A stretch of DNA of 64,000 nucleotides from assembly GCA_018398575.1 (NCBI GenBank), contig JAGTXZ010000024.1, positions 1,426,001 to 1,490,000 of the forward strand. Reading direction: 5' to 3'. The notes beneath the pieces were generated by a model. It did not search any database and was not told the origin of the DNA. It worked only from the letters and a program-made list of their open reading frames with translations. A program made the translations under genes and the position numbers. Below, in pieces: positions 9,545-19,012 of this stretch (within the stretch, counting starts at the first letter, position 1; every line of letters begins with the position of its first letter). The stretch is from Ampelomyces quisqualis (Eukaryota; Ascomycota; Dothideomycetes; Pleosporales; Phaeosphaeriaceae).

Positions 9545-10921
9545 CTATTGCCTGCTGTTACTGTTTCCACTCAAGCTCTCCGCCACTTTCAGCTCCTCCA
9601 TCAGTGCATGTATCATTTTGAACATCTCTCCTGCCATCTTCCTGCCTGCTTCTCTCCATCTCTCCTCGCACAATCTCCCAAACCGATCCGGATGCCAGCG
9701 CAATCTCTCTTGCCTCAGCCACTCATAGCTATACAAGCCGCTTGCCCTTAGTAATTTCTCCATATCATGTTGGCAGGCCTGAATGCCATCCAGGTCTGAT
9801 TTGAGCATCTTACATGATGGCAGGGTGCATGAAGTGATTGTGCTGGGAATGTACGGAAAGGTGGTGAGCAATTTTCCAGTCGAGGATGGTGTCGAGGACA
9901 TGGGTGGTCGTGCGGGGCTTGGGGTTGAAGATTGACTAGACGTCGAGGTCAAGGATTGCGAACGAACTTGGAGTTTCCGAGGCGTCTTGGGCTTTGAGCC
10001 TCCAACTGCCACAGAGGCTGATGCAAACATGGTCGCTGTTTCCCTCGACCACTTCTCATAGAGGGCTTGTGTTGCTGCATCCGGTTTCGTGTTGGCTGAT
10101 GTTGGCAGTCTAGATCCAGTGAAGCCATTTGGTTGCCCTGTACTGGGCTTGGCTTTGTGCTTCGATTTCGCGCAACCAAAGAAATTGAGTGCAAATTCTT
10201 TCAGCACGTCTTCGTTGATTTCGTCGATGGAACCTGCCCAAGTTCCATCTTTTCGTATTGCGATGAACTGATCCGCACTCGTTGAGTCGAGCGTAATGAA
10301 AGACAAGTCAGTCCACAGGAAACCTTTCTCTGTTTTCCATTCCTCCACTGTCTCCTTGTAAATTTCCCATGCATCACCATCGCCTAGTCCATAGACAACA
10401 TTGCCATATTCGCTGATGGTGAAGAAAGCGCCCTCGGGGCCCCAGGTCACCATCCTTGGCGGACCCACGCGCCATCCAGCGGGCGTGAGCCATGACTGTA
10501 GTGCATCCTCGAGGTCAGGTGGGAGGTTGGCCCATCGGATCAGCTCAGGATGCCAGATGATGAAGGAGTCGTTCGGGCCAAGAAAGGCGCGAAGATGAGG
10601 CGAGTGCCATGTCTTCGTCAGTACGGCTTGCAGACGTGAAGGTACAGCAGAGCCCCAGCGAAGTGTGTTTGTGCCGGCCGAGTCTTTGAAGCTCAATAGC
10701 CAGGAGTCTGCCACGGGACCCAAGACCGCCCAGTATAATTCTGCGATAGTACCGCCGCGGACAAGATCCTGCAGAGAAGCTGGCAGGTTACGGCTGATGT
10801 TGTCAGCAGTCGTAGAGGAGACCACCTGAAACACTCACTATTTCAAGCCTTGGAAACTTTTGGCTATGAAGCTGTCATTTGTTCCGAAAGACAAGAACGA
10901 AATGTTGCTGGGAGCAGCCAT
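9545..10921 (-). CDS. Repeat protein with C-terminal J-like motif, 443 aa; paralogue of the gene at 11314
   Basis: Exons 10921-10839 and 10793-9545, with a 45-nt phase-2 intron (GTGAGT, branch CTGAC, acceptor ATCAG). The first ~240 residues hold five divergent copies of a ~45-residue unit of the form (L)GxxDSFxxxxxxxxxxWxNLPxxLxxxL, for example FGTNDSFIAKSF and LGPNDSFII followed by WANLPPDLEDAL. This resembles beta-propeller-like blades. A Ser/Thr/Pro-rich linker follows, then a C-terminal helical end with ERLRWHPDRFG, an HPD motif of the J-like kind seen in IkappaB-like proteins. The start was set at 10921 because only this exon completes the first repeat. Function unknown. Its 3' end lies 40 bp from the isochorismatase-like gene. 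Confidence 0.82.
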
Positions 10922-11313
10922 ACCGCCACGCTATTGGCCAGAAGCCGATGACGTCACCCTCAAATTCACAACCACTTCTATCGTCGCTGACAGACACTCT
11001 GCTGCGCTAAACAACAGATGCAGATGCGTCTCTTCCTTCGAGCGTAGATTTGCTGATCTCAGCCTTTCTCGTTTCTCTGCCAACGGCGTGTGAGCTCTGA
11101 AATCTCCAGGCTTCCCTGTTTGGATCCTTGAAGCGATCAGCTTGGCGCAGCTGGATGAGTGATGCTTGGGATCGTTCGATCGCGATTCTGATGTATCCTC
11201 TTCTTACCTTAAAGGTGTAACTTGTCAGGACCTTCGTTCAGTGTACATTGTTCGCTGTCCCTTGCGCGGTGCCAATTTCAGTCGGCGAACCAGCGCCACC
11301 AGCCTCACCGCTC
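10922..11313. promoter_or_regulatory. Divergent promoter between two paralogues
   Basis: This 392-bp gap separates the start codons of the two repeat-protein genes, which point away from each other. Both promoters must lie here. The gap includes CCAAT-like and GTGACG/TGACGTCA-like sequences (about 10950), a possible bZIP-type site. Confidence 0.5.
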
Positions 11314-12276
11314 ATGTGCGACTCAACGTTCGCCTTTGGCCAACGTGGCAGCCACTTCTTGCAATGCCCGTCAACGAGAGAAGTGTACGCGCCAGGACTG
11401 CTGTATCCTTGACCACAAAGATATTGACAGGTATCTAGTGCTCGTTTACCCAGCAAGCTTTCTGCTTTCTTGTCCTCGGCACAGCTTCATCGGGTTTACC
11501 ATGTGGCGCTAGGCTTCGAGGATAGCTTTCTCATCACGTGGCGCGATGACCAGCATCAGGATCGAATCGACAGTTATGGCCTCCCTCCCGAGTTGAAGGA
11601 ATTTTTATGTGCTCGCAACGCCCAACAGGCATTTGTCCGCAACGTACCCCGTATTCGATGCTCTCTTGGACCTTACAACTCAAGTTTCTTTGCAAATGAT
11701 GGCTTGGCGTACCGCTGGATGAATTTGCCGCCCAGTTTGCTCTTGGCTTTACAAGCTAGGATCAAGGACGGCAGCTGGATCGATCAACCAAGGATAGTCG
11801 CACTTGGAGCCAACGACAACTTTGTCATGATCACCGAGAATCATGCGACGATCTGGGACTTGGAACATTACAAGACTGTTGCCAATCTCCTGCAGTTTTC
11901 AAAGACTCAAGAGTATCGAATCTCCGAGATGCATCATATCGTGCTGCATGCACATAGATTCGGAAGTTTCATCACACAATCGCGCAACGGCACGCTGATT
12001 TATGACAACTTGCCACCACACTCCATTCCTGCCATGCAAATCATGTTGACTCCAATTCTCAATGATACGAAGGCTTTGGAACGACCACCCCCGGTGCGCA
12101 GAGAAAGTGCGTTCAAAGAGAACATACAAAGGCGGTCGAGCAATCTGCAACAGCGAGCACAGCTTCGAAGAGATTGGGGCGAGCACAAGCAGCGATTTAC
12201 CGCCCAAACCAAGGGTATGAAAGTCAGTCTGAGTTTTAGTGTTAGTATAGGCCGGTCAGCAAAGTTGCCAGGGTAG
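11314..12276 (+). CDS. Repeat protein lacking the J-like tail, 302 aa; paralogue of the gene at 9545
   Basis: Exons 11314-11384 and 11439-12276, with a 54-nt phase-2 intron (donor GTACGC, acceptor ATCTAG). The intron sits at the same place and phase as in the 9545-10921 gene. That match fixed the structure: MCDSTFAFGQRGSHF aligns with MAAPSNISFLSFGTNDSF, and ARLPSKLSAFL with RNLPASLQDLV. Five units follow, including LGFEDSFLITW, LGPYNSSFF with WMNLPPSLLLAL, LGANDNFVMI and YDNLPPHSIP. The protein ends in a basic coiled stretch (QQRAQLRRDWGEHKQRF) and has no HPD motif. A further 3' intron near 12225 cannot be excluded. Function unknown. Confidence 0.78.
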
Positions 12277-12654
12277 GAAAGCGGCTCGCATGCTTCTCCA
12301 GCAGGAATCACCTTGATCCTGAGTTGACGGGAGCATGATTGGTCGGCGGGCGCGGGGCTGTGTTTAGCCTCAACACAGTTCATCTGCGTTCAGAAGTAAC
12401 AACATGACATCGCTGTGTATATATTGGATGGTCATCGCCAATAGTACAGAGATCTACTCTGGGACCGAGAGGGATTGCCTTATTAGCTAGGGACTTTTCA
12501 GAAAACCGCATCCAGGACATCGAACTTGATAACGCCGAACTCAGGCTGGGCTAAGGGGGGACGCCATCTCCAGTTGCCTATCATGGTAGCTGCTAAAGCC
12601 GAGGTCAAAGGTATCTCGCTTCCGATGTCAAAGTCAGCAACAATCACGAACAGG
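12277..12654. other. Intergenic, no gene seen
   Basis: About 380 bases lie between the repeat-protein gene and the first recognisable HET-like codons. The minus strand is open here and further right as far as 12690, but it is antisense to the HET relic and is treated as chance. Confidence 0.5.
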
Positions 12655-12678
12655 TAGTTATAAGCCTTTGGCCAATCC

Positions 12679-12692
12679 TCCTCAGGACCTCC
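12679..12692 (+). repeat. Left target-site duplication (14 bp)
   Basis: TCCTCAGGACCTCC abuts the left edge of the insertion and is identical to the copy at 12904-12917. Confidence 0.88.
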
Positions 12693-12903
12693 CTGGGCGA
12701 GAGCCCTAGACTATTTCAGCCTCACAAGCCTCAGAATGTACCGTAGAGTCTCTTCAACTGGCGGAAGAACGCTATTAGATCACGCACAACCCTAGACTAG
12801 GCTCTCTCTGGTAGTGCTCCACCACTATAAAATCCAGAGCAGGGCCCGCCTACATACCCTTCGGGAGGTTTTCAAAGGGCGTTAAACCAAATCAATCAAT
12901 CAA
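12693..12903 (+). mobile_element. Short 5'-truncated non-LTR-type insertion with AATC tail
   Basis: A 211-bp segment is flanked by identical 14-bp direct repeats, TCCTCAGGACCTCC. Its right end is TTCGGGAGG..GGGCGTTAAACC followed by a tandem AATC tail (about 3.5 units from 12890). A variable-length target duplication and a simple-repeat tail are hallmarks of target-primed retrotransposition, and the small size suggests heavy 5' truncation or a SINE-like element. Removing the element plus one repeat restores a HET-family reading (NPPQDLRLLRVLG), which shows that it inserted into that gene. No protein is encoded. Confidence 0.8.
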
Positions 12904-12917
12904 TCCTCAGGACCTCC
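12904..12917 (+). repeat. Right target-site duplication (14 bp)
   Basis: TCCTCAGGACCTCC directly follows the AATC tail and is identical to the left copy. Perfect identity over 14 bases suggests a fairly recent insertion. Confidence 0.88.
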
Positions 12918-13654
12918 GCCTTTTACGGGTGCTTGGTGAGAGAGTCGAGGGGCGACTACAAGTCCAGTTGTGGAACGTTGCAATCGCAGGAGCTAGCATT
13001 GCTTGAGGACCAGTCTATCGATGCTTACTGTACAGAGTACATGTGGGGCGAAAGAGGAGATGATAATGAAATCTTCATCAATGGTCACGTAAGCACTGTT
13101 GACAAAACGTTCACGATTTTCTTGAACGTGCAGTACAACTGTATCGTATGCAGTCGCTGTGGATCGATGCCCTGTGCATAGGTCAGGAGTTTATACACGA
13201 GAAAAATATACAAGTTGCCAGATTGGGATCGGTTTATAACGAAGCCGGGGACATCATCGTATGGCTTGAGCAAAATCTGTCACTCTCACCGGCGGCTCGT
13301 TTCATCCCTGGCTGCACATCTGAGCCACAGCCATCCAATTCCAATATTGAGATAGTGACCAGCGTTCTCGCTTTGTGGAGATATTCCTACTGGAGATGCA
13401 TTTGTGAGTTGGATGTACAAGCGACAGCCGAAACTTGTCCTGTGCTGACTGCATGCCTACGCTAGGGATCAATTAAGAACTATTCGTGGCAAAATCGTGT
13501 TCAGATCCTCGTTGGCTCGCACATTTTGGACTGGTACTTGCTGCATCATATCCTTGATCTGGAAGATGTGAAGAAGAATACCACCGATGTCATGTTTTGC
13601 TTGAAAGCTTTGAAGAAAATGCTTGACAATAGCCAGATAACAGCAGTGCAATAA

Positions 13655-15300
13655 CAATGAGTTTTACTTGTGCCTCCTGAATACGTATTGCATTGCTTGC
13701 AGTCCTGAGAAACGAGAGAAGCACCAACATAGTCTTAGCATCTCCGTGGGAAGTTGTTGACCACAGCCACCGGCATCTTGATTTGCACTCTCCTGAAGGT
13801 TCGAGACCAACTACATGGCTATGCCAGTGAGCGCATTCGACTAGACTCCTCAGAGTCGTCCATTAAAAATGTACATGAATGACACGAAGACTGTGCGCTC
13901 AGCCACTGGTTGCACCAAGTGCTGCAAAATCATTCGTTCAACTCGAGCTATTCATCATGCGCAAGACTCACGGAACTTATCTGCAAAACAGTTCTGTGAT
14001 GCTGTAGATACTGAAACAGCGTTCAATCTAATCATTGAAAACAACATACGGTTGCACGATCGCCGGCCAGATTATTGAAGGTCATGGCCATGGGGAGCAC
14101 CTCTACCAACGTGCACGCAACCAAAAGACCATCGAACTCATAGCCTTATTCCATTTCATTCCGCTCCCGTTCTCGTACCGTACATTGGTCCGCATTGCTG
14201 CAATGATCGGGCAAGGAGTGGCGAGGGAGATCGTCAGCCAAAGCTGACCAAAAGCAGTATCGCGATGGGACGCCTGAAAGCTTGTCATGTCTGCAGATTT
14301 GTAACGCCCCACGTTTGCTCTCCAACGACACATCATCCTCCATATGACCACAAAGACAGTTTGCGATGCGAGAGCTTGAGGAGTCGCGGAGACGTGCCAA
14401 GGCTGAAGACTAATGACGCGCTACCGGCAAGGAGAAGAACTGAAGCACGCGATGTACCTATGCGGCACTCAGAGCGAGGATTTCTCGCGGTTGCCACGCG
14501 ATTGAAACGGTCGAATCAAGCGAAAGAGATGGAATCATTGTGTGTGGCAGCGTGGCCAACGAACAACAGCAGTCAAGACCCGAAATGCGGTCGCGATAGG
14601 AGATTGACGTCTCCCTAGCTTGCGGCGACTAGATTTGTGACGAGACCTGGAACGAAAATACGCATATACGCTTCTTGGCGCCGTCGTTCAGGTCTCAGGA
14701 GACTTCCTTGCCGCCCAGCGGATGGCGTGGCGCCAATCGTCGCTCGGCTCGCGAAAAGCAGAAAAGACAACAGTGGCAAGTGAGCACGCGACACCCCATC
14801 GACGACTGCAATAATGATAGATGAATCTGTCTTTGCGACAAGCAAGCTCCCTCCAGGATATTCAAGAATTCATTTAGACTTTCGGCGCCATGCCCAAGGG
14901 CCACGCGCAGCATGGAAAAGTGGATCCTGTACTCACGTCGGTTTGCCAAGGCCAACATACCTCCTCCCTTTCGTCGAAGCAACCATGGGCCGGCTGCCGA
15001 GGGATGGTAGTCTGTTGCATTCATATCTTGGCCTCTGTCACGCTCTCCGGTCCAGATTCCCAGTTCTTTCGTTTTGGAGAGGTCTTGAGGTTTGTGTCTA
15101 TCTTTACAACAACCCTGATTTACTAGTGGACTGGGCAGAGAAGTACACGTCAGCTACCGACAGGGAAACTTGTCGCGGCCGCAGAGTACTTCCGAGCACA
15201 GAATTAGTCCCATGAGCTGCTAGCGATTCTCTCGCTGTTTCTGTCCGCAACGCTTCTCAAGTCCCGCGTTACATGTATTCTGGAGAGCAAGCGATACGTT
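13655..15300. other. Gene-free stretch downstream of the HET relic
   Basis: This is 1.65 kb with only short overlapping frames on both strands. The first few hundred bases may be the eroded C-terminal half of the HET gene, but no conserved blocks are readable. The last ~300 bases would be the promoter of the PAP2 gene. Confidence 0.5.
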
Positions 15301-16636
15301 ATGGCAAACCTCACAGCACCAGGGGACGGACCGTGGAACAGCAAGCCGGCCTGGACGCTGCCAAAATGGGTAGAACCAGTGGTAAGAGCTTTTCCATGCT
15401 GTTCAAGTGTGGAGGTACACAACACTAACGGCTTTACATGTAGATGATAGCTACAATCCTCTTCAGCTTCATGTTCCTCACTCGGAAACGAAATTTCAGA
15501 ATCCTCGACCGCTCGTATCCTCGTGAAGGACTTCTTGACACCGGATCGTCAGGGTCAAGGGAACATCTTATCTCGTACTCCTCGGACAGCGACAGCGACC
15601 TCGACGATGTCACGACGGCGAAAAACCCACCGAAAGTGCGGAACGTGGGCTGCTGCAAAGTCACGACGCCCAACACATCGCGGTTCCGGAACCATGCGCA
15701 CAGCAGGATATTGCAGCGCTTCCCGTTCCTGATTGAGATGTTCTACTGGATCATCAACTATGCATTTTATCGCATGACTTCAGTGCTGTCAAGCAAGCTG
15801 TTTGCTGGACGAGGGATCTGGGATGTTGCTCAAGGACACGGGATATCGATTCTCGACGCTGAAGAACACGGCATACTACGATTCTTATTTCCCATCCGCG
15901 AGAGAGACGTACAGCAATGGTTCATGCACGGCCATCAAGACGCGCTCAGTACTCTCAACAAAGCCTACGCTCTAATCCACCTACCTGGCACAGTTGGGTA
16001 GGTACCTCTGTCTCCCATACCACGTCGATCACACATGCTAACCACACACACAGCTTCATATGCTGGTACTACTATACAGCCCCCTCCTTCACGACCTTCT
16101 CCACAGCGCGGCGAACCCTCACCCTAACCAATTTCTGCGCCTTCCTCACCTTCATCGTATACCCGTGCATGCCGCCCCGCCTGCTTCCCGAAGAATACGG
16201 CTTCCTGGATACCGTACACCACGACAACGCCGAAAGCGCATTCATGAGCGGTAAATACGTCAACATGCTCGCCGCCATGCCGTCTATGCACTTTGGCTAC
16301 TCGTTTTGCATCGGCATGACACTGGTGTACCACTCGGGGGCGTTCCGACGCACGCTGGAGAGGGGCGAAATTAAGAAATCACTGTCGTGGAAGTGCTTCT
16401 ATGCGCTTCTTGGACTGGGCTATCCAGCCTTCATTCTAACGACAATCGTGGCGACGGCGAATCATTACTTCATGGACGCGCTGGTTGCCGCGAGTGTGGT
16501 TGTTTTAGCCTTCTTTTGTAATAAGGTGTTTTATGTGTTTTTGCCGGCGGAGGATTGGTTGTTTTGGATGCTTAGGGTGGACAAGCCGGTTCCGACGACG
16601 GGAGAGAGGTTTTGGGAGAAGGGGGGACGGTTCTAG
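15301..16636 (+). CDS. PAP2/inositolphosphotransferase-type integral membrane protein, 405 aa
   Basis: Exons 15301-15381, 15444-15997 and 16054-16636. Introns are 62 nt (GTAAGA..ATGTAG) and 56 nt (GTAGGT..CACAG). Phases agree. The first exon gives MANLTAPGDGPWNSK and leads into the first membrane span (MIATILFSFMFL). A Ser/Asp-rich loop follows, then several more spans. The PAP2-type active-site blocks are present: AMPSMHFGYSF (PSxH) and ATANHYFMDAL (HxxxD-like), as in the Aur1-type phosphatidylinositol-ceramide transferases and related acid phosphatases (PAP2_3 group). It would act on lipid phosphates or phosphodiesters in the endomembrane system. The precise substrate cannot be read from the sequence, and bona fide Aur1 is usually a different, more conserved protein. 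Confidence 0.85.
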
Positions 16637-17150
16637 ACATGTTGGGTAGAGAGCGTATGTATGACTGCAGGATTGAGGAAGAAGCTCGATGTCTTCCCAG
16701 CTGATTAGATATGGGCCTAGAAAGATCATGGCATACTAGCGAGGCGTTGGATTCAGCTACACATCAACTTCAGTCTCATTCTTCGCCTCACTGAGTAAGC
16801 AGTTGGTCGGTGAATAGATTTCTGCCATGCTATTAGTCCTATCGGTGTGGTGCTCTTATCGCATCCTCATAGGCTCATGGTACCTGACGGCGGCTGCGCT
16901 AAAACCGTTCCTGCGCTAGCGTCTTTTCCCCATCGCAGCTCGAGAAAACGTCCAAGCTTCAGCTTCCAGCCACCCTCCAGCCTCCCGAACCTCTTCAACA
17001 CCACCGACACTTCTTGAAGCAGTGCCAGACAGTCAATCGCTTTCCTCTTTCACTCACTCACTGTCTCATCGCTTAACGCGCTCTCCACAGCTTAGAGCTT
17101 AGTCATCACCTGCGCACACGTCGCAAACAACAGAATAACAATACTTCGAG
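16637..17150. promoter_or_regulatory. Intergenic / BTB gene promoter and leader
   Basis: The right half (16920-17100) is strongly C/T-rich on the plus strand, typical of fungal core promoters and 5' leaders just upstream of the BTB start codon. No ORF of note. Confidence 0.5.
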
Positions 17151-18164
17151 ATGGCGGACATTGAGCAACAGACTCCGGTCCAGGAGACGCCGGTCGAGGA
17201 GACGCCGGTCGATGACGTCGAGATGGGAGACAGCGCCGCTGCCACAGGAGAGGAGACGGGCCTCACGGAGATGGAGCCTGAGGAGCCCAAGCTGGTGCTG
17301 TTCGCAGAGTAAGTCGGTTCCCTTTGCGCGACGGTCTTGGAACACCTGAGAGCATCCGTCTGCGTTGAGTTTGGACGAAAGCTAACTCCACTTCAGCTTG
17401 ATGAAGTCTCCCATCGTGGAAGTCGTTGTGGGAAGCGGGGAATCCAGGATCACATACTCCGCGCACGAAGCCGTTCTCGTCAAGTCACCAGAATTCGCAA
17501 AGCAAGTCGAGCAATTCCCACCAGGCGGCGTATGTCCCCATGCACCTACTTCATACCGAAGACCACCCAGCTGATGCGTGTGTTCTAGCCCCGCCAAATC
17601 ATCTTCACAGACGTCGACATCGATGCTATGGGCTCCGTCGTCGAATACCTCTACACGGGCGAATACTTCCCCAAGAAGACGTCCTCGTCGCGCGATGCGC
17701 CCCTCGAAAAAGACCCGCGTCAACCCCTTGCTGACAACGATGGCCTCGGCCTCCTTGTCCACGCGCGCATCTACACACTTGCCGATCGCCTCGGCTTGCC
17801 CGACCTCAAATCCCTCGCGCACTCGAAAATCCACCGCACCGCGTCCACCGCAAAAGGCGAGCTCGCGTACGCGCGCTACGTGTACAAGGAGTCCAACCCG
17901 GAAGACAACACGATCCGCAAACCCGTGGCCGCATTCTGGGCAACCAGGAGCTACAGCTTGCGCCACGACGCCGAACCCGAGTTCCGTGCCATGTGTCTCG
18001 AGTTCCCGCAATTCTCGTACGATGTTCTCCAGTTGGTGCTGGATCAGCAAGAAAAGAATCGACGCGGTGGTGCTGCTGGCGGCGACGATGCTGCACCGGC
18101 GAGGAGTGGGCCCAGCGTTGTGCCGGGCAGTACGAGGAAGAGGGCGAGAGTGAGTCAAATATAG
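17151..18164 (+). CDS. BTB/POZ domain protein, 288 aa
   Basis: Exons 17151-17308, 17397-17529 and 17589-18164. Introns are 88 nt (GTAAGT..CTTCAG) and 59 nt (GTATGT..TTCTAG), with matching phases. The N-terminus is acidic with three ETPV-type repeats. The BTB fold follows: PIVEVVVGSGESRITYSAHEAVLVKSPEFAK, then IIFTDVDIDAMGSVVEYLYTGEY, then the helical HARIYTLADRLGLPDLKSLA tail. The C-terminus ends in a basic TRKRARV stretch that may be a nuclear signal. Fungal BTB proteins of this type dimerise and often act as cullin-3 adaptors, but no kelch or other substrate domain is seen. (Blocks are written continuously only up to motif length.). Confidence 0.9.
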
Positions 18165-19012
18165 ATGTTGATTTTAGCTTTCCCGCATCGTGGCTTGGCT
18201 TATTTCGCGTCCATGTTGTAAAGTTTTGCTTGGCGTATCAAATACTTGTGCAGTTCGGGTTTCTAATCGTGTACTTGATTGAGCCAGAGGTCCAGGTACT
18301 GAGGGCGCGTGCCTGGATGCTATGCAAAAGGCAAGCAAAGCGGTAATGCATTCGAACAAAATCCCTTTCCTTTCCTTTCCTTTCCTTTCCTTTCCTTTCC
18401 TTTCCTTTCCTTTCCTTTTTCCGACTCCCTTCTCCACCCTTTTTGTTTTCAAAGCCAGCCTGTAGTCTTTTTCTTTCTTTCTTCTCGTCCTCTTCGTGTA
18501 AACATCGCCCCGCAGTATCCTACCCGTAAGCAACTCGCGTTCTGTGCCGCGGGCTTCTCCTCACATGTACTTTCCAAGACGCAAAGAGGAGAATGTATGT
18601 ATACACCACGCCGTCTGGCCAGCGTGCGGCCGGACTGTTGGTTTTTTGCAATGGCTCTGTATGCGGACGTACAGGGGCGTGCAAGAACTGTGTGTCCAGG
18701 TGATGCGGATCCGAGCGGAGGAGTAAATGTGATGCATGACGAGTGAGTGTGATGGATGCATTTCAAGGTCGTACACGTTCGCCATGGCATGGACCTACAT
18801 CTACACCCCATCTTTCATCGTACATACATATATATACATACATACGTATATACTCGCGTCTCGAGCACAAGCCATCTCGTCTCCAAAGCAAGCCAACCGA
18901 ATCCCATCATCTCGTCCCAAAAGAATGCCAAGCCAAGTTCCCGTCTTGGGACAGGCCAAAAATGGCATGTTTAAATTCTTCTCTTTCCAGTGCCTCTCTC
19001 GTGGTCGCGCGC
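18165..19012. other. Convergent intergenic region with simple repeats
   Basis: This is 848 bases between the 3' ends of the BTB gene and BRO1. It holds a perfect TTTCC pentanucleotide array and an ATAC/ATAT-rich stretch at about 18825-18855. No gene seen. Confidence 0.6.
18366..18415. repeat. (TTTCC)10 microsatellite
   Basis: Ten uninterrupted TTTCC units followed by a T run, in the 3' intergenic region of the BTB gene. A perfect array of this length is likely variable between strains. Confidence 0.95.

Larger units (their letters stand above)
12655..13654 (+). pseudogene. Broken HET-domain (heterokaryon incompatibility) gene
   Basis: HET-domain landmarks appear in order on the plus strand but in several frames: YKPLANPPQDL (up to 12692), then after the insertion RLLRVLGERVEG; LEDQSIDAY..YMWGERGDD and IFING near 13010-13090; LWIDALCIGQ..EKNIQVARLGSVYNEAG (13150-13250); a YWR block; then after a 62-nt intron (13404-13465) WIN-stop-ELFVAKSC. 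Lesions: a 211-bp insertion near the N-terminus, a frame change near 13000, another near 13145, and an in-frame TAA at 13474-13476 where the family has Gln (CAA to TAA is one C-to-T change). No start codon is visible in the leading frame. Intact HET proteins trigger cell death when genetically different hyphae fuse. Downstream decay makes the 3' limit approximate. Confidence 0.85.

Noticed and set aside
12494..12690. A 65-codon minus-strand reading ending PEFGVIKFDVLDAVF-stop
   Set aside because: It is antisense to the HET N-terminal block. The plus-strand reading continues across the target duplication into HET family motifs, while this one has no start or family blocks.
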